Below the pieces are notes generated by a model. The model saw nothing but the letters and a program-made list of their open reading frames with translations, made no database searches and was not told where the DNA came from. Both the position numbers and the translations under genes were made by a program. A stretch of DNA of 8,833 nucleotides, taken from the NCBI GenBank assembly GCA_934394545.1, contig CAKRRG010000089.1, forward strand, positions 1 through 8,833. Reading direction: 5' to 3'. Positions 1-3,565 of the stretch are shown piece after piece. Every line of letters begins with the position of its first letter. Within the stretch, counting starts at the first letter, position 1. The stretch is from an uncultured Blautia sp. Lineage in GTDB: Bacteria; Bacillota; Clostridia; Lachnospirales; Lachnospiraceae.

Positions 1-85
1 TATTCCACTCTAACATCTTATAAAACTCAACATGTACTTATATGATTTTATAATTTATATTTAACTGTTAATAACCTCCTGTATC

Positions 86-154
86 TTAGTGCAATCCCAG
101 ATTCTCTGCTGCAAGCAGTTCGGCAAAATCTGGTCTGTTCGTGATTGTTTTCAT
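86..154 (-). CDS. Possible 22-aa peptide or gene-start remnant
   Basis: An ATG-initiated reading frame starting MKTITNRPDFAELL and ending at TAA. Its composition looks coding rather than random, but I recognise no family. It has no clear Shine-Dalgarno. A GC-rich hairpin (162-181) lies directly upstream of the start. The 14 bases around the start (GATTATGATATGAA on the minus strand) recur at the start of the small ORF at 790-861, so both may come from the same type of leader. It could be the surviving 5' end of a longer gene. Low certainty. Confidence 0.25.
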   Translation of the reverse strand: MKTITNRPDFAELLAAENLGLH

Positions 155-161
155 ATCATAA

Positions 162-181
162 TCGGGGACTTATGACCCCGA
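162..181 (-). promoter_or_regulatory. Short GC-rich hairpin before the 22-aa ORF
   Basis: Six-base arms (TCGGGG and CCCCGA) enclose an 8-base loop. No T-run follows on either strand, so it does not look like an intrinsic terminator. It would sit in the leader of the 86-154 reading frame. Function unknown. Confidence 0.3.
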
Positions 182-254
182 CATCATTATATAAGCACTC
201 TTATTATAATCGAAAATTGTAGAAAAGTATAGGATTTTTTACAAAATTATGAAA

Positions 255-286
255 AGTGCCTGTTTTACTGGATTTCACAAGGCACT
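255..286 (-). terminator. Hairpin, probable ancestral ruvB terminator
   Basis: Seven-base perfect arms (AGTGCCT/AGGCACT) with an 18-base loop, followed on the minus strand by TTTTC and AT-rich sequence. It lies just outside the left direct repeat. If the element is removed and the two repeats are merged, this hairpin falls a short distance downstream of the ruvB stop, where a ruvB terminator is expected. Alternatively it simply terminates the integrase transcript. Confidence 0.5.
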
Positions 287-294
287 GTTTAGCA

Positions 295-316
295 TTTACC
301 CCACTTTTTACCCCAA
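295..316 (+). repeat. Left 22-bp direct repeat (candidate attL)
   Basis: A 22-bp stretch made of two ACCCCA units separated by a T-run. It matches 3538-3559 in the same orientation with one mismatch (T at 309, G at 3552). Direct repeats bounding a segment with an integrase relic at one end and regulators at the other are expected from site-specific integration. The ACCCCAC units may also be arm-type integrase binding sites. The exact core cannot be set from one sequence. Confidence 0.6.
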
Positions 317-332
317 TCCGTTTATTTTATGG

Positions 333-358
333 AAAAAGGCAGCAGTTATAAAACTGCC
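333..358 (-). terminator. Intrinsic terminator overlapping the integrase stop
   Basis: On the minus strand GGCAG, an 11-base loop and CTGCC are followed by TTTTT (333-337). The arms are 354-358 and 338-342. The integrase stop codon (346-348) lies inside the loop. A competing 6-bp hairpin (342-347 with 352-357) uses the same bases. Confidence 0.55.
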
Positions 359-846
359 ACCCCAATAAAGGCATTTTCAACCTGTTCCATTTCCTGCTGC
401 TTCGTATTCAGAAGAACATGCGCATACAGATCTGCTGTCATAGCCAGGGAGCTATGCCCCAGAATTATTTGCAGGGCTTTCATGTTTCCGCCCTCTTCTA
501 TGTACCGTGTTGCGAATGTATCCCGGAAAGCATGATGAGTAAATCTCTCAATCTCCGTCCCCTGCTGCCAGAGCTGAGCCAGAACATTGTCTATAGAATA
601 ACTCACTGTATGGGATGCAATTGCCTTGGATCCATTGCTCCCCAGGAAGATGTTATTACTCAGCTTTCTCACGAAAATGTCCCCGTAGAAAATCGCAATC
701 TTATCCTTTTGCATTTGCAGAATTTTTTTATTGTATCATTCATGGGAATATCTCGCTTGCATCTGGCCTGCCGTCTGTTCGAAGTGGCTTTATACCGGCA
801 GCAGGATTCTTGATAATGATCTCATCGCTTTCAGCATGATCTTGCT
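346..846 (-). pseudogene. Tyrosine recombinase/integrase, broken
   Basis: Only the C-terminal catalytic half is readable. In the uninterrupted 122-codon part (346-714) I see HAFRDTFATR (box II His61 and Arg64), LGHSS (His87) and DLYAHVL (nucleophile Tyr97), which define the tyrosine recombinase family. An upstream piece in another frame (740 to about 846) reads DEIIIKNPAAGIKPLR, the linker typically found between the core-binding and catalytic domains. It ends at a TGA and is separated from the main part by a frame change. The N-terminal arm-binding and core-binding domains and the first catalytic Arg are absent, so this copy should be inactive. It lies at the left end of the element reading outward, as integrase genes usually do. 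Its usual role would be integration and excision at the flanking att sites. Confidence 0.85.
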
Positions 847-861
847 AAGGTTGTACTTCAT
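790..861 (-). CDS. 23-aa ORF, remnant start of a phage-type small gene
   Basis: ATG at 861, preceded by a strong AGAAAGGGG ribosome binding site, reads MKYNLSKIMLKAMRSL and stops at TAA (790-792). The MKYNLSKIM start resembles small phage or plasmid proteins in Firmicutes that begin this way (from memory, no search). After a few codons the sequence becomes integrase-derived in a different frame. The likely history is a deletion that fused the 5' end of one small gene to the middle of the integrase. Probably not a functional product as it stands. Confidence 0.4.
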   Translation of the reverse strand: MKYNLSKIMLKAMRSLSRILLPV

Positions 862-889
862 ATCATAATCCCCTTTCTGTTATAAAAAA

Positions 890-1214
890 CTATAGGCTAC
901 GTGATGCTTTTTCCCCTGTATCTGTTTCAATGGTAAATTGTTCGTCTTTAGGTCTATGCCCCATTCTGTAGCCATATAACGCGCATGTTGTGCAAGTACA
1001 CATTCTTACTTCTGCCAACTGTCCGCAGCAACAATCAAGGCATTTCTGCCGAATTGCTTTTATTGGTGTTAATTTCGCTATTTCTTTCAGCTCCTTTCTC
1101 TTCTGGGAATCCCGATCAGCTCCGGCAGGTCTTAAACCAATCTTGGCAACTTTTGTTCCTTTGCTTACCCTTGCCCGGTATTATGTTGGTGTCTCCGGTA
1201 CATCTTACGATCAC
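890..1214 (-). pseudogene. Cys-rich prophage-type protein, 5' end damaged
   Basis: An open frame from 1180 to the TAG at 890-892 (96 codons) contains TPIKAIRQKCLDCCCG, then EVRMCTCTTCALYGYRMG. This is a Cys-rich arrangement (CxxCCC, 8 residues, CxCxxC) that I recognise from small uncharacterised proteins in Firmicutes prophages, where it probably binds zinc. There is no ATG, GTG or TTG before the Cys motif. A second frame overlaps it upstream, with a GTG at 1214 behind AAGGGTG, and runs to 1116. A single frameshift between about 1116 and 1180 would join the two into one gene. I therefore call it a frameshifted or start-less gene rather than an intact one. The C-terminal tail after the Cys motif is polar. 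The exact function of the family is unknown. Confidence 0.55.
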
Positions 1215-1254
1215 TTCGTTTTCACCCTTCGCTGTTGTCTGTTCTCTTGAACTG

Positions 1255-1284
1255 ATTATATTATATATCTATTTACACCAATAG
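1255..1284 (-). promoter_or_regulatory. Possible minus-strand promoter for the Cys-rich gene
   Basis: Minus-strand TATAAT at 1255-1260 lies behind TTGGTG, but with a short 15-bp spacer. It sits within the first of the three repeats, so the intergenic region may be a divergent control region. Weak on its own. Confidence 0.3.
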
Positions 1285-1348
1285 TTCATTGACATTTTTG
1301 CTATATTTGCACCAATATATTTATGTGTTTTATATATTTACATCAATA
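1271..1348 (+). repeat. Three spaced 13-bp direct repeats, operator-like
   Basis: Three copies of ATTT(A/G)CA(C/T)CAATA lie at 1271-1283, 1305-1317 and 1336-1348. They are spaced 34 and 31 bp start to start, about three helical turns each. The third copy covers the -35 of the promoter in front of the ribbon-helix-helix gene. This is what an operator for a cooperative dimeric repressor such as an RHH protein looks like. An iteron role in replication is less likely because no Rep gene is present. Confidence 0.6.
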
Positions 1349-1366
1349 GATTTTTTGTGGTATACT
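1337..1366 (+). promoter_or_regulatory. Promoter of the RHH gene
   Basis: -35 TTTACA (1337-1342), 18-bp spacer, extended -10 TGgTATACT (hexamer 1361-1366). Transcription would start near 1373, giving a leader of about 60 nt. The -35 lies inside the third repeat, which suggests repression by a protein bound there, probably the RHH product itself. Confidence 0.65.
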
Positions 1367-1435
1367 TTCTGTATGGTGGAAAAGGTATATCTATATTTAC
1401 TCTCCCCTATTACTACTAAGAAAGCAGGTGTCTAT

Positions 1436-1636
1436 ATGCCAGAGGAAAACAAAGTAAGTAAGGCTCAACAAAAAGCTGTAAATAAATATGTAAAAAACAA
1501 TTATGATCGCATTAATGTAACTTTTCCTAAAGGTCAAAAAGAAATTATCATGCAAGCAGCAGAAGCCGCTGGTGAGTCCGTAAACGGCTACATCAAAAAG
1601 GCGGTAGATCAACGAATGGAGCGTGACAAAACATAA
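1436..1636 (+). CDS. Ribbon-helix-helix (Arc-type) DNA-binding protein
   Basis: A 66-aa protein. I chose the ATG at 1436 because a GCAGGTG ribosome binding site lies 5-6 bp upstream; the in-frame ATG farther upstream lies in or before the promoter. Residues 24-31 (DRINVTFP) fit the DNA-contacting beta strand. Residues 33-47 (KGQKEIIMQAAEAAG) and 48-62 (ESVNGYIKKAVDQRM) fit the two helices of the Arc/MetJ/CopG fold. The N-terminal 20 residues are basic and polar. Small proteins of this form are common in Lachnospiraceae mobile elements, either as stand-alone regulators or as antitoxins. No obvious toxin partner follows directly; the next gene starts 98 bp later. The three repeats around its promoter suggest autoregulation. 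Confidence 0.75.
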   Translation: MPEENKVSKAQQKAVNKYVKNNYDRINVTFPKGQKEIIMQAAEAAGESVNGYIKKAVDQRMERDKT

Positions 1637-1734
1637 ATATTGCAAATTCGTCTCTCTACAGAAGGGAAAATCTTTAACCGGCTACATTATGAAGTCGTTC
1701 CAGCAACGAATAGAGCAAGAAAGGATGTGCTACT

Positions 1735-1920
1735 ATGGCCAAACGCTTATATACCTGTGACGATATTATGAATCTGCCTGACTTTATTCGGGTGGAGCTG
1801 CTTGATGGTGTAATTTACACAGATGACTTTACAGATCTGGAGATTGACGAGGAAGTCTTTCAGAATCCACCATCCGAAGATCATCACGTTACCTACCGTC
1901 TTTCCATCGTGAAGGACTAA
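1735..1920 (+). CDS. 61-aa protein with Uma2-like N-terminus
   Basis: ATG at 1735 with AGAAAGGATG about 8 bp upstream. The stretch LYTCDDIMNLPDFIRVELLDGVIY resembles the first strand-helix-strand of Uma2-family (DUF820) PD-(D/E)XK nuclease-like proteins, which typically read Y-T-x-x-D-x-x-x-L-P-x-x-x-R-x-E-L-I-D-G-x-x-Y. Full Uma2 proteins are around 180-200 aa and carry their catalytic acidic residues and Lys downstream, all missing here. The rest (FTDLEIDEEVFQNPP onward) is acidic and does not match Uma2. It could be a truncated Uma2 with a new tail, or an unrelated small protein. Whether it is co-transcribed with the RHH gene is uncertain, but no terminator is visible between them. Confidence 0.5.
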   Translation: MAKRLYTCDDIMNLPDFIRVELLDGVIYTDDFTDLEIDEEVFQNPPSEDHHVTYRLSIVKD

Positions 1921-1970
1921 GGCAACAGTCTGTATATCAAATTAAAGGGAAAATAAAAGAAACTGAATAG

Positions 1971-1996
1971 TATATTTATCCAGGCAGCCAGTAGAG
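1971..1996 (+). repeat. Left arm of inverted repeat framing the TA locus
   Basis: A 26-bp stretch that matches the reverse complement of 2200-2225 at about 21 positions, with an identical CAGCCAGTA core (1985-1993). The toxin transcript and the antisense transcript therefore probably begin with nearly the same sequence. TATATT at 1971-1976 is the best candidate -10 for the toxin mRNA, with a poor -35. A small CAGCC/GGCTG hairpin (1985-2002) follows. Confidence 0.5.
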
Positions 1997-2021
1997 CGGC
2001 TGTGGTTCCCTGATCCTGAGC

Positions 2022-2039
2022 CTTGACAGGAGGGGATGC
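2022..2039 (+). promoter_or_regulatory. Toxin Shine-Dalgarno region, direct repeat copy 1
   Basis: CTTGACAGGAGGGGATGC contains a very strong ribosome binding site for the toxin. It is repeated imperfectly at 2175-2193 (CTTGCCAGGACGGGGAGCC) in the same orientation. Because the antisense RNA is read from the other strand of the second copy, it carries a sequence that can pair with this ribosome binding site. The upstream TTCCC (2006-2010) can also pair with GGGGA, so the site may be masked within the mRNA. Confidence 0.55.
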
Positions 2040-2041
2040 TT

Positions 2042-2125
2042 ATGAGCGATTATGAGATCTTTATGATTATTCTGACGACAGCCAGCTTAATTGTATCTAT
2101 CCTTACATACACACATAAGAAATAG
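2042..2125 (+). CDS. 27-aa hydrophobic holin-like type I toxin
   Basis: The predicted peptide begins MSDYEIFMIILTTASL, continues through a single hydrophobic membrane helix (about residues 6-22) and ends in TYTHKK. The pattern of an M-x-x-Y-E start, one transmembrane helix and a basic tail matches the holin-like toxins of the Hol_Tox/BsrG-TxpA-Fst type, which damage or depolarise the membrane. The start is fixed by AGGAGGGG 6 bp upstream. The setting supports the call: a convergent antisense transcript with a perfect promoter, shared terminator hairpin, and a repeat of the Shine-Dalgarno region inside the antisense gene. The toxin probably keeps the surrounding element in place. It is too short for ordinary gene calling. 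Confidence 0.75.
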   Translation: MSDYEIFMIILTTASLIVSILTYTHKK

Positions 2126-2158
2126 CCGCCCTGCTCTCTGGTAAAGAATAGGCGGCTA
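2123..2158. terminator. Bidirectional terminator shared by toxin mRNA and antisense RNA
   Basis: Perfect 8-bp arms TAGCCGCC (2123-2130) and GGCGGCTA (2151-2158) with a 20-base loop. The T-rich tail is better on the minus strand (TTTCTT) than on the plus strand (CGTCTTAA), so it stops the antisense RNA more clearly. The left arm includes the toxin stop codon. Confidence 0.7.
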
Positions 2159-2174
2159 CGTCTTAAACATATAT

Positions 2175-2193
2175 CTTGCCAGGACGGGGAGCC
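2175..2193 (+). repeat. Direct repeat copy 2 inside the antisense gene
   Basis: An imperfect copy of the toxin ribosome-binding region (2022-2039). Read on the minus strand it gives GGCTCCCCGTCCTGGCAAG, complementary to the toxin Shine-Dalgarno with one bulge and a few mismatches. Confidence 0.55.
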
Positions 2194-2199
2194 CAACCT

Positions 2200-2225
2200 C
2201 CCTTACTGGCTGTCTTGATAAGTAT
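2200..2225 (-). repeat. Right arm of inverted repeat framing the TA locus
   Basis: Reverse complement of the left arm at 1971-1996 with about five differences. It lies between the antisense -10 and the first 20 nt of the antisense RNA. Confidence 0.5.
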
Positions 2226-2254
2226 ATTATATGCCATCTTCCCGGATTTGTCAA
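2226..2254 (-). promoter_or_regulatory. Consensus promoter of the antisense RNA
   Basis: Minus-strand TTGACA (2249-2254), exactly 17 bp, TATAAT (2226-2231): a perfect housekeeping sigma-factor promoter. No protein gene follows it on the minus strand, so it must drive a non-coding RNA running toward the toxin gene. A strong constitutive antitoxin promoter is typical of type I systems. Confidence 0.85.
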
Positions 2255-2287
2255 TTTCCCATTCCGAGCCACCTATTCATTTTTCTT

Positions 2288-2781
2288 TTATACCGCTTCC
2301 AAATAAGCCAGATCTTTTACCGCTTCAAGACGTTTCCGGCAATCTATTCAGCTGCATGACTGCTGCCTTGCTCTTTTGCATATTCCACAAGTTTCTGGAT
2401 TGTGTCAGCCTCCGCCTTCCTAGTGAACTTCCCTGCTTTCCTGGTTTCAATCCACATCTGAGTTGATTTCTCACGGATAAAGCTTTCCATCTGGTTAAAA
2501 GCCCGGATATACTGCAATTTCCATTCAAGAGCCCCTTTTCCAGTAAAGCCCATTGCTAAAAGAGAAAAGCCATCACGATTCATATAAAATTTTCTATATG
2601 ATTGCCCGTTACCAGATTTGTAAGAAGAAATCTTAAACATTATTTTCACAGCTGAATTTTCAGCAATGAGATTATCAATACTCTGCAAAACGTTTTTATG
2701 TTCTTTTCCAAATTTCTCTGCCACCTGTAAGCTATCACATACCGCTTCATCATTTGGATTATTTGTTTTTAATGGATTCAT
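2288..2781 (-). pseudogene. Rha-family phage regulator, C-terminus deleted
   Basis: ATG at 2781 with GATGAAAGG upstream; 145 codons to the TAG at 2344-2346. Residues 12-102 carry the Rha signature: DSLQVAEKFGKEHKNVL near the start, then FYMNRDGFSLLAMGFTG and ALEWKLQYIRAFNQMESF. The Rha N-terminal domain is taken to bind DNA and interferes with phage growth in some hosts. The protein stops soon after LVEYAKEQGSSH, where longer homologues continue. Just past the stop, in another frame, 2288-2347 reads CRKRLEAVKDLAYLEAV, which looks like a Rha C-terminal tail. The simplest reading is an internal deletion with frameshift. The N-terminal domain could still fold. It is transcribed divergently from the XRE gene. 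Confidence 0.7.
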
Positions 2782-2831
2782 AAATACCTTTCATCTCGTT
2801 ATCGTTGCGTTGCGTGTATCTTTATGCTAAA

Positions 2832-2860
2832 ATCTTAATATAAATATTAATTTTTTCCAA
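2832..2860 (-). promoter_or_regulatory. Rha promoter
   Basis: Minus-strand TTGGAA (2855-2860), 17 bp, TAAGAT (2832-2837). It lies next to the first of three TTTGTTTT-type repeats, in the very AT-rich divergent region between Rha and XRE. Confidence 0.45.
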
Positions 2861-2926
2861 TAAAACAAATAATTATTTTAATTTTTTTCTTAATTTGTTT
2901 TGTAATGACTTATTATGTTTTGTTAA
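2857..2926. repeat. Operator-like repeats in the divergent Rha/XRE region
   Basis: Three related 14-bp sequences: ATTTGTTTTATTGG on the minus strand (2857-2870), ATTTGTTTTGTAAT (2893-2906) and TTATGTTTTGTTAA (2913-2926) on the plus strand. The first touches the Rha -35 and the last overlaps the XRE -35. This suits binding by the XRE product in the manner of a phage repressor switch. In such AT-rich DNA some similarity arises by chance. Confidence 0.4.
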
Positions 2927-2948
2927 ATTTTAGAAAGTAACATACACT
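2920..2948 (+). promoter_or_regulatory. XRE promoter
   Basis: TTGTTA (2920-2925), 17 bp, TACACT (2943-2948), giving a start near 2955 and a leader of about 37 nt before the XRE gene. The -35 overlaps the third operator-like repeat. Confidence 0.45.
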
Positions 2949-2991
2949 ATTCTTAAAATAATTTTTCTTAAGTTTTCAAAGGAGAATATGA

Positions 2992-3480
2992 ATGTCACAC
3001 AAAAGTTTTGAAATTAATCCAGAATGTGGTCTTCGATTAAAGGATCTTTTAAAAGAGAATAAAATGACGCAAGTAGATCTAGCTGAAGAAGCAGATTATA
3101 CAGAACCTTATATTAGTAATATGATAAACGCGAAAGCGAATCTTTCTCCCAAAAGTGCAAAAAAATTCGCTGAAATATTAAAAGTACGACAAAAATATCT
3201 ATTATGTGAGGATAACTACAAAACTGAGGAAGATTTTGAAAGAGCTGAACAAAGAAAAATTATCAATAACTTTCGAAATAAAATAATAATAGATAATATA
3301 GAATCTATAGTAACAACTATATCTCTCAATCTTGAAGCCCAAAACTATGGTTGTTCTATTTCTGAGAATGATCTAGCTGAATTTCAACAAGACATTACGG
3401 ACTACATTCAAATGCGTACTGAAAAATGGCTATTACCCAGATGTAATAAAATTTCAAATGACAACTCAGAAAACAAATAA
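2992..3480 (+). CDS. XRE-family (cI-like) transcriptional repressor
   Basis: A 162-aa protein; ATG at 2992 behind AAAGGAG. An overlapping ATG at 2988 is out of frame. Residues 14-71 form a typical helix-turn-helix (LRLKDLLKENKMTQVDLAEE, then TEPYISNMINAKANLSPKSA and KKFAEILKV), with the recognition helix around 38-47. The rest is charged and helical (ERAEQRKIINNFRNKIII), followed by a domain with no motif known to me. No peptidase residues of the LexA/cI autocleavage type are visible. It faces Rha across a shared regulatory region, the classic layout of an element's repressor and early gene. Its AT-rich codon use differs from that of ruvAB, in line with acquired DNA. It appears intact. Confidence 0.8.
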   Translation: MSHKSFEINPECGLRLKDLLKENKMTQVDLAEEADYTEPYISNMINAKANLSPKSAKKFAEILKVRQKYLLCEDNYKTEEDFERAEQRKIINNFRNKIIIDNIESIVTTISLNLEAQNYGCSISENDLAEFQQDITDYIQMRTEKWLLPRCNKISNDNSENK

Positions 3481-3482
3481 AC

Positions 3483-3520
3483 ATAAAAAGCACCCAATAC
3501 CACCACGGCATTGAGTGCTT
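3483..3520 (-). terminator. Terminator between XRE and ruvB, favouring ruvB
   Basis: 11-base arms AAGCACCCAAT (3488-3498) and ATTGAGTGCTT (3510-3520) with an 11-base loop. In minus-strand RNA every position pairs, using one U-G wobble, and a run of T follows. In plus-strand RNA the same position is a C-A mismatch. It therefore serves ruvB best and XRE secondarily. It lies inside the element, past the right repeat. Confidence 0.7.
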
Positions 3521-3528
3521 AATTTTAT

Positions 3529-3559
3529 ACCCCACATTTTACCCCACTTTTGACCCCAA
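3529..3559 (+). repeat. Right direct repeat (candidate attR) with an extra ACCCCAC unit
   Basis: Positions 3538-3559 match 295-316 with one mismatch. A further unit, ACCCCACATTT (3529-3539), stands on the element side only, giving three tandem ACCCCA units here against two on the left. The asymmetry suggests that at least one unit is an integrase arm site. The repeat ends 6 bp from the ruvB stop codon. Confidence 0.6.
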
Positions 3560-3565
3560 CATCAT

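Larger units (their letters stand above)
1..254. other. Left flanking DNA, largely without genes
   Basis: AT-rich stretch in which I find no convincing protein gene in six frames apart from a 22-codon ORF. It probably belongs to the chromosome that was next to ruvB before the element at 295-3559 inserted. A minus-strand AGGAGG at 75-80 has no start codon at a sensible distance after it, so it is either a relic or chance. A -10-like TATAAT on the minus strand at 186-191 lacks a good -35. Confidence 0.5.
2116..2219 (-). ncRNA. Antisense antitoxin RNA of the type I system
   Basis: Transcription should start near 2219 from the consensus promoter at 2226-2254 and end after the hairpin at 2123-2158, giving an RNA of about 100 nt. 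Its 5' part folds into a stable stem (GCCAG, GGGAG, loop GTTGGG, CTCCC, CTGGC; 2178-2210). That stem carries the complement of the toxin Shine-Dalgarno repeat, so the loop and 3' arm could contact the toxin mRNA at its ribosome binding site. Its 3' end is fully complementary to the toxin mRNA 3' end, including the last codons. This mirrors Fst/par, where two short convergent RNAs share a terminator and pair at repeats. No ORF of note lies within it. Confidence 0.7.
295..3559. mobile_element. Decayed integrated element behind ruvB
   Basis: A segment of about 3.3 kb bounded by near-identical 22-bp direct repeats. It carries, in order, a broken tyrosine integrase, a Cys-rich prophage-type gene, an RHH regulator, a small Uma2-like ORF, a type I toxin-antitoxin locus, a truncated Rha regulator and a divergent XRE repressor. 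No replication, packaging, structural or conjugation genes remain, so this is a relic or a small passenger element. Rha and cI-like XRE genes point to phage ancestry; a conjugative element is an alternative. The right end lies 6 bp from the ruvB stop codon. Confidence 0.6.

Noticed and set aside
329..839. Plus-strand ORFs of 68, 131 and 74 codons across the integrase region
   Set aside because: They lie opposite the integrase frame, have no ribosome binding site and no family likeness; they are shadows of the minus-strand gene.
985..1284. Plus-strand ORFs rich in Leu/Ser (99 and 86 codons)
   Set aside because: They are antisense to the Cys-rich gene, whose conserved motif is on the minus strand.
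1271..1348. CRISPR array or plasmid-type iterons
   Set aside because: Only three 13-bp imperfect repeats, very short intervals, no cas or rep gene; an operator explains them better.
1689..1760. 23-codon ORF starting MKSFQQRIEQERM
   Set aside because: No ribosome binding site, and it overlaps the better-supported gene at 1735.
1640..1771. In-frame extension after the RHH stop, starting at TTG
   Set aside because: Open for about 43 codons with peptide-like composition, but it has only a weak ribosome binding site, overlaps the next gene's start and resembles nothing known.
2176..2528. Plus-strand 96-codon ORF and minus-strand 67-codon ORF over the Rha end and the TA locus
   Set aside because: Both are shadows: the first overlaps the antisense RNA promoter and Rha, the second is an alternative frame of Rha.
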